From JTS-RE37 sp041743975 (GTDB lineage: Bacteria; Bacteroidota; Bacteroidia; Flavobacteriales; Flavobacteriaceae): 33,346 bases of DNA. Of the stretch, positions 23,215-31,148 are shown in pieces. The stretch's first letter is position 1. Each line of letters opens with the position of its first letter. The stretch lies in assembly GCA_041743975.1 (NCBI GenBank), contig JBGTLT010000194.1:1-33346 (forward strand). Reading direction: 5' to 3'. The notes beneath the pieces were generated by a model. That model worked only from the letters and a program-made list of their open reading frames with translations. It had not been told where the DNA came from and did no database searches. The translations under genes and the position numbers were made by a program.

Positions 23215-26035
23215 TTCCTTCACGGATTGAACGTACCGCTTCTCCCGCAAAGGTCCTTAATTTAAGATCCTCACTATGGACATAGGGTTCGATCATCGGA
23301 AGATAGGCTTTATCTTTTTGATGCTTTATGAGGTAGAGTACGGCCAGTTTCAGTTTCGGGTCATTGCCTTGTAACAAAAGCTGGAAACAGGCATTTTCAG
23401 AGGGTACTTTATGTTTTATTTTTTGAAGGACCTCTTCCGAAGAAATATCCAGAACGGTTTCCTCAATTATGGGTAACAGGGACCTCTTAAGGTCCCCTGT
23501 GAGCATGTTGTCCAGAAATTCAACGGCATTGAGGCGGGCCTCCTGTTTATGGCTCATTAAACCTTCATAGGCGATCTCCATGTCTTTCTGAGCGTATTTT
23601 AAGCCCAGCAACCCGAAAATCCGTTCCAGCCCGGCATCGAGCCTTCTTTCCAGTAATTCCAACAGGCTGGTACGCGCGTCGCGTTCCGCATCACTGATCT
23701 CTATGGTTGACTTTTTCCTGTTGCGGTACGAAATAATGATCTGGGTATGCATGGCAGATAGTGTCTGTTGATGTAATTTACATTCATAATAGATCACCGA
23801 TACCACCTTGTTCTTATTGAATTTAAGTTCCGGATTGGTTTTCCGAATATCGCTGAGGGCCCGTATCGTTGCAAGACGTATCCCTATGTCCGGGTCATCG
23901 AGCAACCGGAAAAGTTGCCGTACGGCTTCCTGGGAATAAAAACTCTTCAGTATGACAGGGATAAACCGGCAAGTGGCGATCGGAACCCGCCTGTCTTTTA
24001 CGGTATTGGACAGGATGCCTATCAATTTGGTGCCATAGTTGTGCAGGGCGGTTACGGCAGATTGCCGGTGCTGCTTAATAGGCATAAATGCCAGCAGATC
24101 ATCAACAAACCCGGGATGGACACTCAGGCCTGCAGCTTCGATGGCGGCTTCCACAACCTCCTTGTTTTCATGGGAAAAGTAGGGAGGGATATACTGATAA
24201 AATTCAGGTATGTTGGCAGCTCCGATGGTTTTTAGAAGGATTTTTAAAGATGACAGTCTTCTGTTTCCGGCCGCTGAATTGAGGGAATCCAATTTTTCCT
24301 GAATATGTTCATGCAACCTGTAGTTGCTACGCAATTTAGGGTTGTCCCGTGCTTCACGGGCAAGGCAGTACAGCGCCACATCTGCAATTTTGGTATTCGG
24401 GTTGTGCAGGTACTGGTCGTAAACCAGCTTGCTGTCCAATCCGGCATGTAAAAGGAGGTATTCCAGTGTGGCCTGGGTAAGGGCATCATCATCTGTATTC
24501 AGTAATTCGTTTACCCCGGCAACCATGGATGACCGGTTCAGAAAATACAGATTCTGTATAGCCGCCGTACGTACTTGGGTTGATGGGTGTGTAAGCAATT
24601 GCTGTACATCTTCTTCAAACCTCTTGTCATTGATTTCCATTAATTTTCCAAGCATGAACAGGATCTGCTCCTCTGTTCCTGCCTTGAATACGCTTCGCAT
24701 ACCATTGATTACGGAAGTTTTTTTGATCATGGGCCGGCCTGTCCGGGGCTCTTTGGAAGTGATCGTTTCGAGGTTGTCCCTGAAGGTCTTATAATATTCC
24801 TTCCGTACCTGCAGGATAAAAAATACCCAAAGCCCCACCAGCAGGATGATAAGGACAGCGATGTAGGCAGATGGTAGTTGGAGGCCACGGATCACAAAGA
24901 TCAGGAGAAATCCGGCAAGTCCGGTAGCTAAACTATCCACTACAACATCAATAAAGGACTTGGTTTTATTTTTCAGGTCGAAGGATAAGGGCAGGGCCAG
25001 CAGTTCTGTGGCACTTTTGTGCACCGATTGCTTTAAAACGCCATCCATGGCTTTGATCACAACGACGGCCGAAAGTTCCGGTAGTATCAAAAAGAAGAGG
25101 CTGCCGAAAAAAATTCCCAGTGGCAATAGCAGCAACGAAAATCCCACACCCCAGATGCCTACGATCCGCTGTGTAAAAAATAATTGGATGGCCAGGGAGA
25201 GCAGGTTGAAGGTAGAGAACCAAAATGCAAAAAAGGAGGTCAGTTCTTCAGGATCCGCTATCGCGGCCGCTGCGAAATCGCTGAAAAGGTAGTCCACAAG
25301 TTTGGCAACCAGAACGCTTACCGCTACAATGCAGGCGATATACGTTAGGTGCCTGGATTTCCGGATGAGCCTCAGGGGTCTCTCAGAAGCGGTCAGCGTC
25401 CGTTTTTTCTCCTTGAACTTACCCAATATTTTTACGCGGAACCTCCAGATTTTTCGCAGCAGGGGGACACAACATACGAGGAGGAATGCCGCCAGGATCA
25501 ACAAATTGTCATTTCCTATTACCGGGGCGAGGATGGAGGTCAGGTATCCGCCGAAAATCCCACCCATAATGGCTCCGGAACCGATAAACCCGAAAAGCCG
25601 TTTGGCCTCCCGTACATTGAAGACCAGATTGGCAAGCACCCAGAATTGTGAAGCAGAAAGGACAGCGTATATGGCCACCCACACATAAAAAAAATACAAT
25701 ATCCAGCCCCCGACAATATTGAATTTCAGCAGTATCCCGAACCCTATCAGGATGGATACCGATCCCAATAGCGTAATTTCTATAATTTTATTGAGGGGAA
25801 ACCTGGTGAGGGCCCTGGAATAGAAAAAAGAACTGATAATGGCGGTTACTGCGACCAGCAGAAAGGCAAAAGGCAACTGTTCTACGCCCAGTTCAGAGAG
25901 GAACAACGCATTGACAGCAGGTTTAATGATGAGCAGTACGGCAATGATCAGAAATATATAGGACATCATCCAAAGTGAAACCTTGAATTCCCCCTCCCTT
26001 ACGTCAAATACCCTTTGAATTACAGTACGGAGCAT
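23201..26035 (-). CDS. ATP/ADP-translocase-like membrane protein with C-terminal HEAT repeats
   Basis: The product is about 944 aa from the ATG at 26035; a GTG at 26050 would add five residues. Residues 1-425 contain about twelve helices with TLC (Npt/Tlc nucleotide transporter) features, such as FNVREAKRLFGFIGSGAIMG. The remaining half is soluble and made of HEAT-like helix pairs, for example LLTHPSTQVRTAAIQNLYFL, LLDDPDIGIRLATIRALSDI and VEFLDNMLTGDLKRSLLPII, and lies presumably in the cytoplasm. Classic translocases swap ATP for ADP in intracellular parasites; free-living Bacteroidota carry HEAT-fused relatives whose cargo is unknown. It follows the second serine hydrolase by about 20 bases in the same orientation, so the two look co-transcribed. 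Confidence 0.85.
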   Translation of the reverse strand: MLRTVIQRVFDVREGEFKVSLWMMSYIFLIIAVLLIIKPAVNALFLSELGVEQLPFAFLLVAVTAIISSFFYSRALTRFPLNKIIEITLLGSVSILIGFGILLKFNIVGGWILYFFYVWVAIYAVLSASQFWVLANLVFNVREAKRLFGFIGSGAIMGGIFGGYLTSILAPVIGNDNLLILAAFLLVCCVPLLRKIWRFRVKILGKFKEKKRTLTASERPLRLIRKSRHLTYIACIVAVSVLVAKLVDYLFSDFAAAAIADPEELTSFFAFWFSTFNLLSLAIQLFFTQRIVGIWGVGFSLLLLPLGIFFGSLFFLILPELSAVVVIKAMDGVLKQSVHKSATELLALPLSFDLKNKTKSFIDVVVDSLATGLAGFLLIFVIRGLQLPSAYIAVLIILLVGLWVFFILQVRKEYYKTFRDNLETITSKEPRTGRPMIKKTSVINGMRSVFKAGTEEQILFMLGKLMEINDKRFEEDVQQLLTHPSTQVRTAAIQNLYFLNRSSMVAGVNELLNTDDDALTQATLEYLLLHAGLDSKLVYDQYLHNPNTKIADVALYCLAREARDNPKLRSNYRLHEHIQEKLDSLNSAAGNRRLSSLKILLKTIGAANIPEFYQYIPPYFSHENKEVVEAAIEAAGLSVHPGFVDDLLAFMPIKQHRQSAVTALHNYGTKLIGILSNTVKDRRVPIATCRFIPVILKSFYSQEAVRQLFRLLDDPDIGIRLATIRALSDIRKTNPELKFNKNKVVSVIYYECKLHQQTLSAMHTQIIISYRNRKKSTIEISDAERDARTSLLELLERRLDAGLERIFGLLGLKYAQKDMEIAYEGLMSHKQEARLNAVEFLDNMLTGDLKRSLLPIIEETVLDISSEEVLQKIKHKVPSENACFQLLLQGNDPKLKLAVLYLIKHQKDKAYLPMIEPYVHSEDLKLRTFAGEAVRSIREGTTPS

Positions 26036-26056
26036 AGATTGGATTGGCACACACTG

Positions 26057-26977
26057 CTAGTTGCTGACCAAAGGTATACTCTTTTTTAAGACCCGCTCCA
26101 TGGGTTTTACCAAATCCCGTATAATCTGCTCCCCATTGGGATCATCGATGAGCGCCACCAATATATAACGTCGGTTAGATTCTTTGTCCCATACCAGTAT
26201 GGAATCTGAATGATAGGTACTCCATGAACCTGATTTTCGGAACAAACGGGCCTTCGGGGCAATCTGGTCCAGGGTATTCACAAATTTGTGGTGCAGGTCC
26301 GGATTTTCCATAATCTGCAACATTTGCCGGGAACGTTTTTCATTGACAAGTTTCCCATTGGCCAGTAAATAGTAGTAGCGGCAAACCTGTATTACCGAAG
26401 CTGCATGGCTGAGTTGCTTAAGAGGTTCCCGGTTGGTATCCCCGCCGCTTCCGTAGCGTTTGCCTACCCAAAGGCCCCCGCCGGTGTGTTCGTCATAAAA
26501 GGCATATTCGGGGTCGGTCATTATCGCCTCGATCTTTTCATAGCCCACACGGTCAATCATCCGGGTGGAAGCTTTGTTATCGGATTTACTGATCATCAAT
26601 CGCATATCGCTTTTAACCTCCGCTGTTTCTTTCAATTGCCCTTTTTCAATGGCATCCATCGCAGCAAGCAGGATTGCAATTTTGGGCAGGCTTGCCGCAT
26701 ACATCATATAATCGCCATTGATCTGTGCAAACCGCACATTTTCAGGATCGCTCAGGTCTACAATACCTACCGCCATTTTCTTTTGGGCCATCAATTCACC
26801 CCATTCCGGGCGCGCCATCACTTCCGTTTCCAGGCGAAATTGCATGAACTTGTCCAGCAATTCAGGAAGTGGCCTGATATCAGCATCAGTGCCCCGGATC
26901 GGTAGTTCACTTTGCGCTGCTGCCTGCAGACTAGCGGCAAGCACTATAATGAATATATGAATTTTCATACTCTTCAT
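26057..26977 (-). CDS. Second exported serine hydrolase, class A beta-lactamase-like
   Basis: The 306-aa protein has a signal peptide (MKSMKIHIFIIVLAASLQAAAQ; the ATG for residue 4 is an equally good start). Class A-like motifs are textbook: SLPK (Ser96, Lys99), SDN (132-134) and KSG (248-250). Length and spacing are close to class A beta-lactamases, but no clear Glu166/Asn170 omega loop is seen, so a peptidase or esterase role is just as likely. It is the upstream partner of the transporter-HEAT gene (stop 26057, next start 26035 or 26050). The divergent PLP-enzyme operon begins about 150 bases away. Confidence 0.9.
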   Translation of the reverse strand: MKSMKIHIFIIVLAASLQAAAQSELPIRGTDADIRPLPELLDKFMQFRLETEVMARPEWGELMAQKKMAVGIVDLSDPENVRFAQINGDYMMYAASLPKIAILLAAMDAIEKGQLKETAEVKSDMRLMISKSDNKASTRMIDRVGYEKIEAIMTDPEYAFYDEHTGGGLWVGKRYGSGGDTNREPLKQLSHAASVIQVCRYYYLLANGKLVNEKRSRQMLQIMENPDLHHKFVNTLDQIAPKARLFRKSGSWSTYHSDSILVWDKESNRRYILVALIDDPNGEQIIRDLVKPMERVLKKSIPLVSN

Positions 26978-27100
26978 GTATTGGAACTGGTATTAAGACG
27001 TCTTACATACAGGGAATCACGAAATCCCTGGTTTGTTGAATTTCTTTTCTCCATTCTTAAAGTATAACTTAAAATTAGATAAAGTATTATATCAGTGTAT

Positions 27101-27108
27101 TATTTTTG
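27101..27108 (+). promoter_or_regulatory. Candidate promoter -7 box for the PLP - DUF1611 - epimerase operon
   Basis: TATTTTTG is an exact TANNTTTG match. It overlaps a TTG codon at 27106 that a gene caller could take as start, but transcription from this box would begin about 5-7 bases downstream, so the true start codon should be an ATG at 27133 or 27154. Confidence 0.45.
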
Positions 27109-27132
27109 ATTCCGAATTATGCTATATTCTGT

Positions 27133-28215
27133 ATGGTATCTCAAGACGCTCGAATGAATCTAAAGGATGGTGTTAAAACCTCAGAAAATAAAGTTTCCAC
27201 AGAAGCCCTTGAACTTAGTGCCTTTGTCCGCGATAAAAACAAGACCCTGGTAGACAGGCTGGAATCCTATGAGGACATAATCAACCTGGAAGTAGGGGAT
27301 ACCGGACTGAGCCGGGCCAAGACCCTGGAACGGGAATTTGGCATCAGGAAACTATATATTAAATACGAAGGGGATAATCCCACGGGCACACAGAAAGACA
27401 GGATTGCATTTGCACAGGTATATGATGCCCTCAGAAGGGAATATGATGAGATTTCCCTGGCTACCTGTGGTAATTATGGTGTAGCCGTGGCACTTGCCGC
27501 CAACCTGGCAGGGATGGCTTGCAAGATATTCATTCCCGAAACCTACCAGACGGAACGCGTGGAAGAAATGGCACTGCTAAATGCGGAAATAATCCGGTTG
27601 CCCGGTAGCTACGAGGATGTGGTAGTTGCCAGCAGTTCCCTCGCCTATGAAAAAGGATGGTATGATGCCAATCCCGGCGGATCAAACACAGCACTTCAAA
27701 TAACCGCCTATTCCCAGATCGCGAACGAGATTTACGAAGATTTGGGGGATGCCCCAAAATTTTGTGCAGTACCGGTGTCCAACGGAACATTATTTGCCGG
27801 AATCCACCGGGGTTTTGTAAGTTTGTACAAACGCGGTAAAACTTCGGGTATCCCGCGGTTGATTGCTGCTTCCTCATCCCGGAAAAACCCAATCATCCAA
27901 TCTTTTATGCTGGGCCTCGATTATTGCAAGGACCTGGATCCGGAAGCCATAAAAGAGACCAGATACAATGAACCGCTGATCAACTGGCACAGTTTTGACG
28001 GGGAAGAGGCCTTATACGCATTGCGGGAGTCCCGGGGTGAAGCTTTTAATATCACTGATAAAAAATTGAAGGAAATGTCCGTTTTGCTAACCAGAAAAGA
28101 AGGTTTCAGGATATTGCCCGCTGCGACGGCCGGACTCATAGGGTTACTTGAAATGGATAAAAAATTAAATTTTGAACCGGGCCGCTTCGTGGCGGTGCTT
28201 ACTGCTAAATATTAG
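27133..28215 (+). CDS. Threonine-synthase-like PLP-dependent enzyme
   Basis: The protein is about 360 aa from the ATG at 27133 (27154 is also possible). It belongs to the fold-type II PLP enzymes of the threonine synthase/serine dehydratase group: NPTGTQKDRIAF contains the Schiff-base lysine (Lys88), followed by ATCGNYGVAVALAANLAG, the SxGN-like phosphate/carboxylate loop, and a C-terminal PAATAGLIGLLEM. Full threonine synthases are usually longer and have an N-terminal zone missing here. It heads a compact operon: DUF1611 follows after 6 bases and the epimerase after a further 11. It may make or break a beta- or gamma-substituted amino acid for the later enzymes. Threonine biosynthesis is not supported by any neighbour. 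Confidence 0.9.
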   Translation: MVSQDARMNLKDGVKTSENKVSTEALELSAFVRDKNKTLVDRLESYEDIINLEVGDTGLSRAKTLEREFGIRKLYIKYEGDNPTGTQKDRIAFAQVYDALRREYDEISLATCGNYGVAVALAANLAGMACKIFIPETYQTERVEEMALLNAEIIRLPGSYEDVVVASSSLAYEKGWYDANPGGSNTALQITAYSQIANEIYEDLGDAPKFCAVPVSNGTLFAGIHRGFVSLYKRGKTSGIPRLIAASSSRKNPIIQSFMLGLDYCKDLDPEAIKETRYNEPLINWHSFDGEEALYALRESRGEAFNITDKKLKEMSVLLTRKEGFRILPAATAGLIGLLEMDKKLNFEPGRFVAVLTAKY

Positions 28216-28221
28216 AGATAT

Positions 28222-29295
28222 ATGAAGGATTCCATTGATGGCATGGCCCTGGTTTACTGTCAGGGGGCTTTTAACACCCCAAATGGCAAAACAGCCCATG
28301 GCCTTGTGCGCTTTACAGAACGCTATGACGTCATAGGTGTCCTCGATTCCAATTATTCCGGGGGGGATGCCGGGGAAATACTCGATGGAAAAAAGAATGG
28401 GATCCCGGTTTATGCAGACTTTGAAACGGCAGTGGAATCCCTTTTACACCAGGGGAAAAAACCTAAAAACCTTGTTATGGGCCTTGCACCTGATGGCGGC
28501 AGGTTACCCCCGGGGGCTAAGGTTACCATAGAAAAAGCTCTGAGTGCCGGAATGAATGTGGATAGTGGGTTGCACGACTTTATCAGCAATGACCCCAAAC
28601 TGATGGGTCTGGCGGAAGCGAGAGGCTGCCGTATCCGCGATGTACGCAAAACACCGGACCGTGACAAGCTTCATTTCTTTACAGGGGATATTGAAAAAGT
28701 AGACTGCCTGAAGCTGGCCGTTCTCGGTACGGATTCAGCGCTCGGGAAACGAACCACGGCATGGATTCTTGTTCATGGCTTGCGCGATGCCGGTTTCAGT
28801 GCTGAAATGATTGGTACTGGGCAAACTGCCTGGATGCAGGGCGCAAAATACAGCATGGTGATGGACAGTTGTATCAATGATTTTGTATCCGGGGAGATTG
28901 AGCACGCTGTTGTAAGTGCCTGGAAAAACGAAAACCCGGATGTCATAGTTATCGAAGGTCAAGGCAGTTTAATGAACCCCGCTTATCCCGGCGGATTTGA
29001 AATCCTCGCTGCGGGCCGTCCGGATTTTGTTATTTTACAGCACGCCCCCAAAAGGCTGGAATATGATGGTTTCCCGGGCTATAAGCTTCACCCGCTTCCG
29101 GAGCAGATAAGGGCCATTGAGGCCATCTCCGGCAGAAAGGTTATCGCTATTACAGTCAACCATGAGCTGATGGGGCACGGGGAAATACCGCAGGCTTGCG
29201 CAGACATCACCGCTGAAACCAACTTGCCCGCCTTTGATGTTTTAGCCCACGGGGCCGATGGACTTATTAAGCTGGTACAGGAAAAAATAAGATAA
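28222..29295 (+). CDS. DUF1611/DgcN-like P-loop protein
   Basis: The 357-aa product has the DUF1611 plan: an N-terminal Rossmann-like half (1-155, VIGVLDSNYSGGDAGEIL) and a P-loop half with GTDSALGKRTT at 169-179, then VIVIEGQGSLMNPAYPGGFE. DUF1611 proteins lie next to enolase-superfamily epimerases in many genomes. In marine Proteobacteria members called DgcN were described as D-glutamate N-acetyltransferases working with the racemase DgcA. The same pair here is adjacent, 11 bases apart, so a DgcN-like role is possible. The epimerase partner's dipeptide-type motif leaves the substrate open. Function is inferred from neighbourhood. Confidence 0.85.
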   Translation: MKDSIDGMALVYCQGAFNTPNGKTAHGLVRFTERYDVIGVLDSNYSGGDAGEILDGKKNGIPVYADFETAVESLLHQGKKPKNLVMGLAPDGGRLPPGAKVTIEKALSAGMNVDSGLHDFISNDPKLMGLAEARGCRIRDVRKTPDRDKLHFFTGDIEKVDCLKLAVLGTDSALGKRTTAWILVHGLRDAGFSAEMIGTGQTAWMQGAKYSMVMDSCINDFVSGEIEHAVVSAWKNENPDVIVIEGQGSLMNPAYPGGFEILAAGRPDFVILQHAPKRLEYDGFPGYKLHPLPEQIRAIEAISGRKVIAITVNHELMGHGEIPQACADITAETNLPAFDVLAHGADGLIKLVQEKIR

Positions 29296-29306
29296 ACCTT
29301 TCGGCC

Positions 29307-30368
29307 ATGAAAATAGTAAAGGTATCCTATGAACGTCTGGATCTGGTATTGGCTGAACCCTATACCATCGCCTATGAGACCATATCAAAGACCTGCAATT
29401 TCATCCTGAAACTGGAAACGGAATCCCTGCTGGTAGGATATGGTTGTGCTGCCCCGGACCTTTCGGTTACCTCGGAAACACCCCGGGATGTGGAAGATGC
29501 CCTGGTGGATATTATCATACCTTACCTTATGGGGAAAAACCCCTTTGCCTATGCCTTTATCTTACGGGAATTAAAAGCATTGCTAGGGGTAAAATCCTCG
29601 GCCCTTGCCATTGTGGATATCGCATTTCATGACCTTATTTCCAAAAGGGCCGGCGTTCCGCTTTATAGATTTTTAGGGGGATACCGGAACCATATTCATA
29701 CCAGTATCACAATTGGTATCCTGCCGGTAGCAGGGACCCTGGAGGTAGCTGCAAGGTTTGTCGGCCAGGGATTTACCATCCTCAAGATAAAAGGGGGCAA
29801 CCACCCGGAAGAAGATATCGAAAAAATGATCAGGCTCCGGGAAGCGTATCCCGATATTACGCTTCGCTTTGATGGAAACCAGGGATATTCGGTAGCAGAG
29901 TCCGTAAGTTTTGTCAATGCAACCCGGTCAGTTGGGATTGAAATATTTGAACAACCTACCCATTTAGACCAGGAGGAACGATTAGGGCAGGTCACCGGAC
30001 AGGTCCATATACCGGTAATGGCGGATGAGAGCATCAAAAACCTTGCGGATGCGTTCCGGCTTGCACAAAATAACCGTGTTGATATGGTCAATATCAAACT
30101 GATGAAAGTTGGAGGTATCATGGAAGCCATGCATATCAATTCGGTTGCAAAATCGGCCAACCTGGAAGCTATGGTCGGATGTATTGATGAATGCGCCCTG
30201 GGAATTGCGGCCGGACTCCATTTTGCCTTGTCCAGGCACAATATAAAGTTTGCCGACCTGGACGGCCACCTGGATATTATCAATGACCCGTTTGTGGGCA
30301 TATTCAAACTGGAAAAAGGGATCATGATACCATCGGAAAGCCCTGGTTTGGGCCCAATAAATTTTTAA
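29307..30368 (+). CDS. Enolase-superfamily dipeptide epimerase / DgcA-like racemase
   Basis: The 353-aa protein shows the muconate-lactonizing/L-Ala-D/L-Glu-epimerase pattern. The catalytic K-x-K pair is ILKIKGG (Lys160, Lys162). Metal ligands are Asp189 in RFDGNQGY, Glu215 in IFEQP and Asp240 in VMADES, and the second catalytic lysine is Lys264 in NIKLMKVGG. Near the C-terminus FADLDGHLD gives Asp317-x-Asp319, the D-x-D motif that in characterised dipeptide epimerases binds the alpha-amino group of a dipeptide. This favours a dipeptide such as L-Ala-D/L-Glu; DgcA, an N-acetyl-D-glutamate racemase, is the alternative because of the DUF1611 partner. Without a signal peptide it acts in the cytoplasm. 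Confidence 0.93.
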   Translation: MKIVKVSYERLDLVLAEPYTIAYETISKTCNFILKLETESLLVGYGCAAPDLSVTSETPRDVEDALVDIIIPYLMGKNPFAYAFILRELKALLGVKSSALAIVDIAFHDLISKRAGVPLYRFLGGYRNHIHTSITIGILPVAGTLEVAARFVGQGFTILKIKGGNHPEEDIEKMIRLREAYPDITLRFDGNQGYSVAESVSFVNATRSVGIEIFEQPTHLDQEERLGQVTGQVHIPVMADESIKNLADAFRLAQNNRVDMVNIKLMKVGGIMEAMHINSVAKSANLEAMVGCIDECALGIAAGLHFALSRHNIKFADLDGHLDIINDPFVGIFKLEKGIMIPSESPGLGPINF

Positions 30369-30382
30369 TGAATCAATAAAAT

Positions 30383-31066
30383 ATGAAAGCAATATATAGC
30401 ATTGAACCGATCAAATTCAGTATAATATCTGAATTGCCGAAGGCGTGGAATCCACAAAACTATACTGAACTGCTGGAAGCAATGGATTTTGAGGAAGCCG
30501 CTGGCATCGCTCCGGAAGAATTGAAGGAAATGTGCTTGTTGTCCCTGACGGATCACGATCCGGCGGACGCGGCGAAGATCGTTTTGAAATACCGCATGGG
30601 CGACCATTTGAATGACGGGCAGATAGATAACCTGTCAAACGAAATGCTCGATGAAAAAATATGGGAAGAATACGCCGATTTGTCGCTGCATGAGGATTTT
30701 TTTAATGTATCCCAGTTAATGTATGAAGCCTTTAACGGGAAATTCCCTAACCCGGAAGCAGCCCGGTTCCAAATTAAGATCAAGGCGTCAAACCCCGCTG
30801 ACCTCCATGTTTTCAAAAAGGATGCGGAAGCCCCCCTGATACGCTTATTGGTTGCCGGCATGCCTGAAAATACACTTATCAGCAGGTTGTTTGAAGGACA
30901 ATTGGTAGAGGGTGCGTTCGCGGAGGCTACAGATATCATCTGGCAACTCCATAAACAAGAAGAAAGTACTGATTCTGTAACGTTTACAATCATCAGTTCC
31001 CTCTACTGGTTTAGCGACTTTAAGTATGCCATGCCGTATGAGGCTGAGCTCCAAAAGGAGGGATAA
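30383..31066 (+). CDS. Acidic hypothetical protein, last gene of the epimerase operon
   Basis: I do not recognise this 227-aa protein. It is acidic, predicted mostly helical in its first two thirds (LLEAMDFEEAAGIAPEELKE), and has a less regular C-terminal part. There is no signal peptide, membrane helix or catalytic motif that I can identify. It starts 14 bases after the epimerase stop and is surely co-transcribed with the three enzymes before it. It may be a partner or regulatory protein of the pathway. Codon use looks like its neighbours. Confidence 0.75.
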   Translation: MKAIYSIEPIKFSIISELPKAWNPQNYTELLEAMDFEEAAGIAPEELKEMCLLSLTDHDPADAAKIVLKYRMGDHLNDGQIDNLSNEMLDEKIWEEYADLSLHEDFFNVSQLMYEAFNGKFPNPEAARFQIKIKASNPADLHVFKKDAEAPLIRLLVAGMPENTLISRLFEGQLVEGAFAEATDIIWQLHKQEESTDSVTFTIISSLYWFSDFKYAMPYEAELQKEG

Positions 31067-31148
31067 CCCCTCACCCGTAACCACTTAGGGATTCGACCGC
31101 TCCAGGGGAGAGGTGCCCCGGGGAATTCTTTTGATTGAATGGTTGCCT

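Noticed and set aside
27106..27132. TTG start for the PLP enzyme
   Set aside because: It overlaps the -7 box at 27101-27108, so it would lie upstream of the expected transcription start; later ATGs fit better.
29696..30325. 209-codon minus-strand open frame
   Set aside because: Shadow of the dipeptide epimerase gene, whose catalytic motifs fix the plus-strand frame.
31105..31123. GGGG/CCCC hairpin between the convergent 227-aa and OmpA-like genes
   Set aside because: Four-pair stem, no U-tract on either strand; too weak to call a terminator.
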